A stretch of DNA of 7,417 nucleotides from Chloroflexota bacterium (GCA_021786215.1 JAJYNT010000103.1:1-7417), one strand, 5' to 3'; shown: positions 1-6,061, counted from the first letter of the stretch. Notes: generated by a model from the letters alone, not told the origin. Numbers and translations: made by a program.

Positions 1-349
1 GGTAGTTGAGGCTGGCCGAGAGGACCCCGTCCACCCTGGAGATGCCGTGCTCCACCACCAGGGCGCAGTCGGAGCAGTCCATCCCCTCCACGGGGATCAC
101 CTCGTGGTGATAGCGATTGGCGATGTCGGTGCCCGCCCGCTTCGCCATCCGTCGCACATCCTCAACCGTGAGTTGGTCGGGGTCGTAGTGGAGGCAGAGG
201 CGTGGCGGGGCCTGGTCCCGCTCTACATGGGCGCGGCTGATCCCCTTGCGCTCCTTCAGAGCCCCTTCCAGCCGTTCGATGCAGCGGTCCCGGCCGTCCC
301 GGATCCCGGGCAGCAGCAGCGGGACCTCCAATTCTAGAGTCTTCTCCAT
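1..349 (-). CDS. Heavy-metal P1B-type ATPase, N-terminal metal-binding part (partial, runs off left edge)
   Basis: The reading frame starts at ATG 349 and stays open to the window edge, giving 116 residues. It is the cytoplasmic metal-binding region of a metal-exporting P-type ATPase. Residues about 5-75 look like a first HMA ferredoxin-like fold that has lost its CxxC (the place reads LLLPGIRDGRDRC). Residues 83-116 start a second HMA domain with an intact GMDCSDCA motif, C92 and C95 being the metal ligands, preceded by a His pair at 81-82. The catalytic core lies outside the window. A good Shine-Dalgarno (GAGGAGAG, minus strand, 355-362) supports the start. It has its own promoter and inverted repeat upstream, so it may be controlled separately from the arsR-ATPase unit on the same strand. 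Zn/Cd/Pb export is likely from the family, but the metal cannot be read from this fragment. Confidence 0.85.
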   Translation of the reverse strand, partial: MEKTLELEVPLLLPGIRDGRDRCIERLEGALKERKGISRAHVERDQAPPRLCLHYDPDQLTVEDVRRMAKRAGTDIANRYHHEVIPVEGMDCSDCALVVEHGISRVDGVLSASLNY

Positions 350-399
350 CCACACTCTCCTCGGGCGCGGCATCGGCGCCGCACCGACCATCATCCGAC

Positions 400-419
400 G
401 ATTAAGCTATGGCTTAATC
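400..419. promoter_or_regulatory. Perfect 8-bp inverted repeat, probable repressor operator for the downstream metal ATPase
   Basis: The sequence GATTAAGC-TATG-GCTTAATC is a perfect 8+8 bp dyad with a 4-nt centre. On the minus strand it lies 10 nt beyond the proposed -10 box (430-435), so it would overlap the transcription start and early leader of the ATPase at 1-349. Its AT-rich arms and its place fit an ArsR/SmtB-type metal repressor site. That the neighbouring ArsR protein binds here is an inference. Confidence 0.55.
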
Positions 420-888
420 CATCTGGGCAATGATAGCACTTCCCCTTGGGGCGGGCAAGCTGGGTGAAGGCCGGATGGGGAGGGTGTGAAGATCCAGGTC
501 GACCACCCCGTCGGCAATGGCCTCCAGGTTGCCCTGGATGACGGCGATGGGGGTCTTCAGCTCGTGGGCCATGTCTTGGAATGGGGCTATTAGTGAGCCG
601 TCCCGAGGAGTCGGCGACGACCTTGCCGGAGGGGTCCGCCACGACGAGCCGGGTGCCGGTCGAGTGGGAAATGGGTATCAGCGTGGCGTCGGCGCCTCGC
701 CACCCACCGGCCGCGTACTGCTCGACGATGTAGTCGGCGATCCGCTGGTCCTGGGCGAGGACCCCCTGTTCCACGTAGCTACCGAAGGCAGTGGACGTGA
801 GGCGGTTGGCGAGGAAGGCGACGATCAGCACCCCCACCAGGGCGACCACCGCGAAAGCCGCGACCAGCTTGACTGCCATGCTGCGCAT
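414..888 (-). pseudogene. Remnant of a sensor histidine kinase (sensor domain plus H-box only)
   Basis: From ATG 888 (preceded by GGAG at 9 nt) the frame gives a signal-anchor helix (residues about 4-25, VKLVAAFAVVALVGVLIVAF) and then an extracytoplasmic sensor segment ending in VVADPSGKVVADSSGRL. The frame is lost around 575-590. In the next frame the H-box region FQDMAHELKTPIAVIQGNLE appears and continues to DGVVDLDLHTL, then degenerates and stops at TAA 414-416. The second membrane helix, HAMP linker and first part of HisKA are missing between the two pieces, and the whole HATPase domain is missing after them. This is the pattern of an internal deletion plus a 3' truncation of a BaeS-like kinase. 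It starts 41 nt after the CSC-type ATPase, so it was probably the third gene of that operon. No response regulator is left. It cannot be an active kinase. Confidence 0.8.
430..458 (-). promoter_or_regulatory. Sigma-70-like promoter for the left-edge metal ATPase
   Basis: On the minus strand there is a -35 TTGCCC (453-458), a 17-bp spacer and a -10 TATCAT (430-435), with the inverted repeat 400-419 just downstream. The -35 is a weak match and the -10 a fair one. The promoter lies inside the 3' end of the decayed kinase gene. The leader to the ATG at 349 would be about 75 nt. Confidence 0.5.
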
Positions 889-929
889 GAGTGCAGTCTC
901 CAAGATGACCCGGATGGATCTTGGGCTAG

Positions 930-3016
930 CTACTTCTGCCTTAGAAGTCGAGAAGAGTTTGCCAAGATGCCGATGTCTGGAAGAGACTGGGCAGCCGCCG
1001 CGAGGATGGGCGGGAGTATGCCAAGGGCGGCCAGAGACAGGCCCACGACATTGTACAGCGCCGTGAAGGCGATGTTGGTCTTGACGACCCTCATGGTTCG
1101 CCTAGCTATTCTGAAAACCTCGGGAACCAGCATCCAGTCCTCTCGCATGAGGCCGATGTGGGCGGCTTCGAGAGCCACGTCGGTCCCCGCCACTCCCATG
1201 GCGACCCCCACGTTCGCCTGAGCCAGGGCAGGAGCGTCGTTCACCCCGTCGCCCACCATCACCACGGTGTGCCCTTCGGCCTGATACTTCCTCACGATGC
1301 GGATCTTGTCCTCGGGGAGCAGGTTCGCTCGGTACTCGATAGCGAGACGAGCGGCGAGGGAGGCAGCCGTACGCTCGTTGTCGCCGGTGAGCAGCTCAAC
1401 CTTCTTCACGCCGAGGGCCTCCACTGCCCGCAGGGCCTCCGGCACCTCCTCCCGAAGGGTGTCCGAGGCGGCTAGCACCCCAGCGGCCTCACCGTCCACA
1501 CTCACGAAGAGCAGGGTCTTGCCGCTGCCTCCAGCTCTTCAGCAGCCCTGAAATCGGAGACCTGCCCAACCAGACGGCGGCTTCCTACAGCCACATGTTT
1601 GCCTGCGACCCTGGCCCTCACGCCCTGGCCCGGTACGGCCTCAAATCCCTCGGCTTCGGAGGCTGCCAGTCCCCTCTCCTGGGCTGCCTTTCGCACCGCT
1701 TCGGCAAGAGGGTGCTCCGAGTACCGCTCGGCGGAGGCGGCCAGGCGCAGCACCTCGTCCTGCGTGAGACCGTTCAGCGGCACCACGTCGGTGAGCTCAG
1801 GTCTCCCCAAGGTGAGGGTGCCAGTCTTGTCGATCAGCAGCACGTCGGCGCTCGCAAGGGTTTCCAGGTACTTGCTCCCCTTGATCAGTAGCCCGCGCTT
1901 TGCTCCCGCTCCGACTGATGCCAGCATGGCGATGGGGGTGGCGAGGGCGAAGGAGCAGGAGCAGGCCACCACCAGGACGGCTGCCGTTGCCAGAGGGTCG
2001 TGGCGGACAAGCAGGGTAAGGACGGCGATACCAGCCACCACTGGGAGATAGTAGGCGCTGAAGCGGTCGGCAATCCTCTGCACGTCCGCCCTGTTCGATT
2101 CGGCCTCCTCCACCAGCTTGATCACCTTGCCGAAGGTGGTATCAGATCCGATGCCGGTGGCCCTTACGCGAAGGCTTCCCAGCCTGGCGATGGTGGCAGC
2201 GTAAACCCTGGAACAGGGTCCGACCTCCACGGGCATCGACTCCCCCGTGATGGCCGCCTGGTCCACGGTGGCCTGCCCCGCCACCACCTCGCCGTCCACG
2301 GGGATCTGGTCCCCGGGCCGGACGATTACGGTCTCTCCCAGTCGCACCCGCGAGATAGGTACCTCGACCTCTTCTCCGTCCCGCTCCACCCTGGCCTTCT
2401 GGGGCGCCATGGCCGTGAGATCCCTCACGGCGCGACGAGCCCTCGCCGTCGTGAACTGTTCGGCGTAATCGCCGACGCGCATGAAGAACACGACCACGGC
2501 GGCGGTGGCCCACTCGCCCACGACGGCGGCGGCGATGACGCCGACCGTCATCAGGGTGTGGGAAATCACCTGGCGTCGCATCGTGGCCTGCGCGACGTTG
2601 CGGAAGACGGGATAGCCCCCGATCAGGACGACGGCCAGCCAGATGGGCCAGGGGATGCGCTCGGTGGCCGTCTCGAACAGCCCCAGCCACTCGCCGATCA
2701 CAACGACGAAGAGCACCGCCCCGAAGACGATGCCGAACAGGGTGAGCACCTTCTTCGTGAAGTCGGTCATGGGGGAGGCGGGCTCGGACTCTAGCCCTTC
2801 CTCGGGGACCGAATACCCAGCCTTCGCCACGGCCTCGCGGATGGCGCTCATCTCCACCCTGCCGGGGTCCGTCTGAATGATGGCTTTCTCGGACGACAGG
2901 AGTACCTTGGCTGAATGGACGCCCGGCAGCTCAGTGAGGGCGTGCTGGACGTGCATCGCGCACTCGGCGCAGTCCATCCCTGCCACGGGGATCTCGATGG
3001 TCTGTTCCTTCGCCAT
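930..3016 (-). pseudogene. P1B-type heavy-metal-exporting ATPase with CSC motif, interrupted by one frameshift
   Basis: This is a metal efflux ATPase of the inner membrane, in two frames. Part one (3016-1502, 504 residues) has an HMA domain with GMDCAECA (C16, C19), membrane helices at about 90-110, 123-139, 150-168, 170-183, 321-338 and 342-365, the actuator motif TGES (257-260), the metal-site motif C352-S-C354, the phosphorylated Asp in DKTGT (D396) and the SEHP motif (H435). Part two (about 1523-930) has TGDNERT, GDGVND and the last two helices with LYNVVG and QSLPDIG. At about 1521-1525 one G appears to be missing: restoring it gives ELEAAGKTLLFVSVDG, normal for the family. The fused protein would be 695 residues, the usual length. 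The start lies 2 nt after the arsR stop, with a Shine-Dalgarno (AGGAAG, minus strand, 3025-3030) inside arsR. All catalytic motifs are intact, so a sequencing error is possible; if the shift is real, the gene is inactive. Confidence 0.88.
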
Positions 3017-3018
3017 GA

Positions 3019-3366
3019 TCAGGACTTCCTTTCGGGTTCATCGTAGCGGGTACACTCGTAGACGCCCTTGGCCACGTCGGCCAGCAGCTCGTCGCCCATC
3101 CGCAGGAGGGTGTCGACCCGCTCGTCGCTGAGGCTGTAGTAGACGTAGCGGCCCTGCTGCTCGCGGTACACCAGGCCACACTCGTGCAAACAGGCCAGGT
3201 GCCCGGAAACGGTGGACTGAGCGAGACCGGTGGCGGAAACCACTTCGCTCACGCTCCGAGGGCCGTCCCGCAGCGCCTCCAGGATGGCGAGGCGGGAGGG
3301 ATCGGCGAAGCCCCGAAAGAGCTTGGCCTTCAGTGCCAGGGAGCGGGCGTTAACGGCGGTCATCAT
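3019..3366 (-). CDS. ArsR/SmtB-family metal-sensing repressor, CmtR-like
   Basis: This is a 115-residue winged-helix repressor. The HTH spans about residues 38-66 (SVSEVVSATGLAQSTVSGHL), and the wing is about 67-80 (REQQGRYVYYSL). The recognition helix contains L-A-C59-L-x-x-C63-G-L-V, and a third Cys, C105, sits near the C-terminus. Mycobacterial CmtR binds Cd/Pb with Cys57, Cys61 and Cys102, and this spacing matches closely, so Cd/Pb sensing is the best guess. A longer frame opens at GTG 3438, but it would translate straight through the promoter. ATG 3366 has a GGAG 9 nt upstream (3376-3379) and gives a normal family length; ATG 3363 is also possible. It is the first gene of the unit and lies 2 nt before the ATPase gene. 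It probably represses itself and the ATPase through the inverted repeat over its -10 box. Confidence 0.9.
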   Translation of the reverse strand: MMTAVNARSLALKAKLFRGFADPSRLAILEALRDGPRSVSEVVSATGLAQSTVSGHLACLHECGLVYREQQGRYVYYSLSDERVDTLLRMGDELLADVAKGVYECTRYDEPERKS

Positions 3367-3387
3367 GGCAGACATCTCCATATCGAC

Positions 3388-3431
3388 ATATCGGGCTATC
3401 CCAATATAATACTCGACAGACAGGGCGTCAA
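3388..3431 (-). promoter_or_regulatory. arsR promoter with overlapping inverted-repeat operator
   Basis: The minus strand reads -35 TTGACG (3426-3431), a 17-bp spacer and -10 TATATT (3403-3408), a strong sigma-70-like match. A 20-bp imperfect dyad, ATAT-n-GGG-nTAn-CCC-n-ATAT (3388-3407), covers the -10 and the start site. This is where an ArsR repressor would block transcription. A direct repeat of CATATCG (plus strand, 3379-3385 and 3387-3393) overlaps its downstream edge. The transcript would have a leader of about 30 nt before ATG 3366. Confidence 0.72.
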
Positions 3432-3470
3432 GAGGCACTTTCCGCTCTGGCTATCTGGCTGTTCCGCTCC

Positions 3471-3499
3471 TTGCGCGGCCGTGCGATGTGGCCTACACT
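3471..3499 (+). promoter_or_regulatory. Putative vapBC promoter
   Basis: A -35 TTGCGC (3471-3476), a 17-bp spacer and a -10 TACACT (3494-3499) end one base before the inverted repeat that precedes vapB. The boxes are moderate matches, and the placement is the main support. It diverges from the arsR promoter, with about 40 bp between the two -35 boxes. Confidence 0.5.
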
Positions 3500-3500
3500 A

Positions 3501-3517
3501 GCGTATTGAGGATACGC
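3501..3517. promoter_or_regulatory. Inverted repeat, probable VapBC autoregulatory operator
   Basis: GCGTAT-TGAGG-ATACGC is a perfect 6-bp dyad with a 5-nt centre, one base downstream of the proposed -10 and 17 nt before the vapB start codon. VapB antitoxins commonly bind such short palindromes with VapC to repress their own operon. Binding here is inferred from that. Confidence 0.6.
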
Positions 3518-3534
3518 ATTCTGGAGACGCACAC

Positions 3535-3738
3535 ATGAGACGTACTGTGGTCGTAGACGACAGGCTGCTGGAGGAGGCTCGTGAGGCTTTGGGCACCACG
3601 AGCATCCGAGAGACCATCGAGACGGGGCTGCGGGAGGCCATTCGGCGGCGAAAGATCGAGGAGTTTCGGCGCTCTTTGGGCGCGATGGATCTGGACCTCA
3701 CGGACCAGGAGCTGGAGAGGCTGCGGGATGAGGGATAG
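3535..3738 (+). CDS. vapB: VapB-type antitoxin
   Basis: A small 67-residue protein with an N-terminal ribbon-helix-helix-like DNA-binding part (RRTVVVDDRLLEEAREALG, then TSIRETIETGLREAI) and a charged C-terminal tail (EEFRRSLGAMDLDLTDQELE) of the kind that wraps the toxin active site. This is the layout of the VapB antitoxins that start MRRTVVVDD or MRTTVTLDD. ATG 3535 has GGAG at 8 nt (3523-3526). The gene overlaps vapC by 11 bp, which is normal for these pairs and keeps toxin translation tied to antitoxin. In the cell it should neutralise VapC and act as repressor at 3501-3517. Confidence 0.88.
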   Translation: MRRTVVVDDRLLEEAREALGTTSIRETIETGLREAIRRRKIEEFRRSLGAMDLDLTDQELERLRDEG

Positions 3739-4150
3739 ACTTTACCTGGTCGACACGTCGGTTTGGATTGAGGTCCTCCCCTCCAATCGGCCGACTACTC
3801 CCCTGCGCGAACGGATTGACGGGTTGCTGGCCGCCGACCTCGTTGCCACCACCGGGGTGGTGCGGCTGGAGCTGCTGGGCGGGGCACGAGGTGAAACCGA
3901 GTACCGCAAGCTGGACGGACTGCTTTCTGCCCTCCACCAACTGAAGATCGCCGAGGAGCGATGGGATGAAGCAGCTCAGCTCGCCTTTCGGCTGAGGCAT
4001 CAGGGGATCAGTGTGCCCTTCACGGATCTACTGATATCAGCTGTGACGGCGCACAACGGCGCCATCCTGCTCCACCGGGACCGGCACTTCGACGTCATGG
4101 CGGGTCATACCCCCTTGGTGGTGGAAAGCCACGTACCGGCGGCGAGCTGA
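3728..4150 (+). CDS. vapC: VapC toxin, PIN-domain ribonuclease
   Basis: This 140-residue PIN-domain protein carries the full acidic set: D9 in LVDTSVWIE, E48 in VVRLELLGG, D100 in VPFTDLLISA, and D118 with D122 in HRDRHFD. These residues hold Mg/Mn in VapC RNases, which cut tRNA or rRNA when the antitoxin is lost. Length and motif spacing are normal, so the toxin looks intact. ATG 3728 was chosen because MRDRLYLVDTS is the usual VapC beginning; the frame is open further upstream, but that part is out-of-frame vapB. There is no obvious terminator after it, and the adjoining DNA is a gene remnant on the other strand, which fits a mobile or inserted module. Confidence 0.92.
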   Translation: MRDRLYLVDTSVWIEVLPSNRPTTPLRERIDGLLAADLVATTGVVRLELLGGARGETEYRKLDGLLSALHQLKIAEERWDEAAQLAFRLRHQGISVPFTDLLISAVTAHNGAILLHRDRHFDVMAGHTPLVVESHVPAAS

Positions 4151-4265
4151 GGGGCATCGGTGACTCCCCTTCGACCCCCTCGATCTCCAGGCCGGCGTGC
4201 TCGACGATCTCCGCGGTGCATCGGTTGATGTTGGTCCCCATCATCCGCACCACCAGCGAATGGTG
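4151..4265 (-). pseudogene. Possible C-terminal remnant of a SAM-dependent methyltransferase
   Basis: On the minus strand, about 4262 to 4165, the translation reads RMMGTNINRCTAEIVEHAGL and then EIEGVEGES. This resembles the C-terminal end of class I methyltransferases (UbiE/PmtA type), where a G-x-N-x-N-R-x-T-x-x-x-I-x-x-A-G-L pattern precedes the last strands. There is no start codon with a Shine-Dalgarno, no SAM-binding part, and the similarity ends where vapC ends. The frame is the same as that of the SHOCT gene just upstream, but a stop codon (4305-4307) separates them. I judge it a gene stub left by deletion or by insertion of vapBC. The similarity is from memory and short. Confidence 0.4.
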
Positions 4266-4304
4266 AAGTCCACGGGGGTGCCCCGGACACCCGAAGGGAA
4301 CCCT

Positions 4305-4652
4305 CTACCTTCCCCGGAGATCTCTCCGCATCTCCTCGTACTGCTCTCTGGTGATCTCGCCCCGGGCGTAGCGTCGTCGCAGGGTCTCCAGCGGGTCTTC
4401 GGGACCCGCTGCCGCCTCTCTCGGGCGCAGGGCGGAGATCAGCCAGACGATGCCCCCGATCACCAGTGCCCAGAAGAGCACCATCCAGAGGACCATGGCC
4501 CCGAGCCAGAGTCCCGAGTGCCACGGGTAGAAGTAGCCGTAGGGGCCCATGCCGAAGGCGGGACCCTGGACGGCCGCCGCGACGCTTACCCCCAGGGTCA
4601 CCAGCACCAGGATCCCCAGGATCGCTAGAAGGATCCGCATTCCTTGGCTCAT
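4305..4652 (-). CDS. Small membrane protein with C-terminal SHOCT motif
   Basis: A 115-residue protein. Helix one is about residues 6-28 and helix two about 48-74. Between them is a short aromatic, Gly/Met/His-bearing loop (FGMGPYGYFYPWHSG). The C-terminal 86-112 segment (DPLETLRRRYARGEITREQY) is a clear SHOCT motif, a short helical element often found at protein ends and thought to aid oligomerisation or contact. ATG 4652 has a perfect AGGAGG (4658-4663) at 5 nt; the GTG two codons earlier is too close to that site. It is divergent from the kinase gene at 4880 across 227 bp. The partner is unknown. Small SHOCT membrane proteins of this kind often lie beside copper or other metal genes, which fits the context but does not prove a role. 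Confidence 0.82.
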   Translation of the reverse strand: MSQGMRILLAILGILVLVTLGVSVAAAVQGPAFGMGPYGYFYPWHSGLWLGAMVLWMVLFWALVIGGIVWLISALRPREAAAGPEDPLETLRRRYARGEITREQYEEMRRDLRGR

Positions 4653-4727
4653 CCGCACCTCCTGACGAGCGAACTCGACAAGTCGCCCGCTTGTGTGCTC
4701 TTATCTCGGGTGCTGTCGCACTAATCT

Positions 4728-4745
4728 TGCCAGCAAGTCCTGGCA
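4728..4745. promoter_or_regulatory. Inverted repeat in the divergent SHOCT-kinase intergenic region
   Basis: TGCCAG-CAAGTC-CTGGCA is a perfect 6-bp dyad, 76 bp from the SHOCT start and 135 bp from the kinase start. It overlaps a second small dyad, CTTGC-CA-GCAAG (4726-4737). It could be a site for a regulator shared by the divergent genes. I see no convincing promoter boxes for the SHOCT gene around it. Confidence 0.35.
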
Positions 4746-4802
4746 CAGACGAGATTACACACGCCGTCGCCAGGTCACGGGCGGCTGGAGAGGGCATAGG
4801 GA

Positions 4803-4831
4803 TTGCGGTGGTTGTGCTGGCCGCATAGCCT
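4803..4831 (+). promoter_or_regulatory. Weak candidate promoter for the kinase-lipoprotein operon
   Basis: TTGCGG (4803-4808), a 17-bp spacer and TAGCCT (4826-4831), about 50 nt before the kinase start. The -10 is poor, so this is only the best match seen in the 227-bp gap. Confidence 0.25.
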
Positions 4832-4879
4832 CCGAGAGGGGAACACCCGTATCAGCACCGTGACGGAGAGGAGGACCAG

Positions 4880-6061
4880 GTGGAAGCCATGGCCATGAGC
4901 CCGGTCCGGCGGGCTATCGTCGCCGCCCTTCTGGTGCTGTCCATAGCCGGTATCCTGGTTCTGCACAGGATCGAACTCCACGCCGACTTCAACATGCCGC
5001 TGCTCTACACCCTGCCGGTGCTGGTGGCGGCGTGGGTATTCAGCCCCTCGGCGGCTGCGGTCTTCGTCCTCCTCGCCGTTGCGGCGATCAGCGTCCACTC
5101 CTGGTTGGAAGGCATCGGTCCGCTGACGTGGTCCATAGACGTGGCTACCGTCGTCCTGGTCGCGGCCCTCGGTATTTGGGCGGCGGAGCAGTCGCGAGCC
5201 AGGACCCGCCTCGCCCGAGAGAACGCCAGGCTGGCCGAGGAGCAGCAGCGCGAGGCGGAGCGGCTGCGGGCCCTGACGGAGCAACTGGAGGAAGCCAGGA
5301 GAGGGAGAGAGCAGTTCCTGACGATGGTGACCCACGAGATCAGGGGGGTGGTCGCCGTTCTCTCGGGATACACCCAACTGTTGTCTAGGCCGGAGGGGCG
5401 GCGTACCCAGCTGCTGGACCGCATGGTGGCGGTGGTGCCGGACCAGATGAAGCGGCTGGTCAGACTGGTGGACGATCTGCAGGATCTGTCTCGCATCGAG
5501 CGAGGTCGCTTCGAGATCCGCCGGGGCCGGTGCGATCTGGTTGCGATGGCTAGGGGCGTGGTGGAGGCGCAGCGAAGCAGCACCGCTCAGCATCGGATCG
5601 TGCTGGATAGCGAGACCGATAGGTTGGACGGAGAGTGGGACTGCGACCGGCTGGGCCAGGTGGTGAGCAACCTGGTTCGGAACGCCGTCAACTACTCGCC
5701 GGAGGGCGGCGAGATAAGGGTAACGCTAGCTGCTGCCGATGGCCGGGCCCGGGTCTCGGTGACCGACCAGGGGGTGGGCATAGCTCCCGAGGACCTTCCT
5801 CGGCTCTTCAAGCCCTATGCGAGACTGGAGCGAACTCGGGAGGTGAAGGGCACGGGGCTCGGGCTCGTCATCTCCAAGGCGATAGTGGAGGCTCATGGAG
5901 GAAGCGTCGAGGTACGGAGCCGCCTGGGAAAGGGTAGCACCTTCACCTTCACCTTGCGTGGGACGGGGACTAGGCACTCCTGCATGGGAGTGCATCGGTA
6001 CGTTTCCTGCCATGGCGCCGATAAGTCTTCGGACGAATCTATCGCGGCGGTGAGAGGATGA
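4880..6061 (+). CDS. Membrane sensor histidine kinase with atypical H-box
   Basis: A 393-residue kinase. Membrane helices lie at about 11-29, 39-54, 57-73 and 86-102 with only short loops, so the sensor is the membrane part itself. A charged helix or coiled coil at 103-145 leads to HisKA with the phospho-accepting H152 in TMVTHEIRGVVAVLSGYTQL. The HATPase domain has an N-box (N264-LVRN-AVN271), a G1 box DQGVGIAPED (296-305) and a G2 box KGTGLGL (323-329). The usual HELRTP is replaced by HEIRGV; the T/N four residues after His, needed for phosphatase activity in HisKA kinases, is Gly156. The start is GTG 4880 with AGGAGG (4869-4874) at 5 nt; ATG 4889 is the alternative. A 33-residue tail after TFTFTLR is not part of the domain. 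The stop overlaps the lipoprotein start (ATGA). No response regulator is in the window. Confidence 0.92.
   Translation: MEAMAMSPVRRAIVAALLVLSIAGILVLHRIELHADFNMPLLYTLPVLVAAWVFSPSAAAVFVLLAVAAISVHSWLEGIGPLTWSIDVATVVLVAALGIWAAEQSRARTRLARENARLAEEQQREAERLRALTEQLEEARRGREQFLTMVTHEIRGVVAVLSGYTQLLSRPEGRRTQLLDRMVAVVPDQMKRLVRLVDDLQDLSRIERGRFEIRRGRCDLVAMARGVVEAQRSSTAQHRIVLDSETDRLDGEWDCDRLGQVVSNLVRNAVNYSPEGGEIRVTLAAADGRARVSVTDQGVGIAPEDLPRLFKPYARLERTREVKGTGLGLVISKAIVEAHGGSVEVRSRLGKGSTFTFTLRGTGTRHSCMGVHRYVSCHGADKSSDESIAAVRG
5974..5993. repeat. Inverted repeat inside the 3' end of the kinase gene
   Basis: GCACTCC-TGCATG-GGAGTGC is a perfect 7-bp dyad with a 6-nt loop, 65 bp before the lipoprotein ATG. It lies in the part of the gene that encodes the non-domain tail, which is therefore freer to carry a regulatory site. 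It could be an operator for an internal promoter of the lipoprotein gene or an RNA hairpin. No function can be assigned. Confidence 0.4.

Noticed and set aside
442..451. CCCC-TT-GGGG dyad within the promoter spacer as a MerR-type site
   Set aside because: MerR-family sites need a 19-20 bp spacer, and this one is 17 bp. The dyad is short and GC-only, and no MerR-type gene is near.
391..903. The kinase remnant as one intact 170-residue protein
   Set aside because: After residue about 100 the frame reads antisense-like Arg/His/Pro-rich sequence, while the true H-box lies in another frame. The last part is promoter DNA.
1515..1530. Programmed frameshift site like the one in E. coli copA
   Set aside because: No slippery heptamer (frame-zero codons GCA GCG GCA AGA) and no purpose for a short product ending in the middle of the nucleotide-binding domain.
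2000..2794. Long plus-strand open frame (264 codons) across the ATPase
   Set aside because: Antisense shadow of the ATPase. The opposite frame has all P-type ATPase motifs, and this translation is Gly/His/Asp-rich with no recognisable domain or ribosome binding site.
4775..5593. Long minus-strand open frame (272 codons) across the kinase
   Set aside because: Antisense shadow of the histidine kinase, with low-complexity His/Arg/Gln-rich translation.
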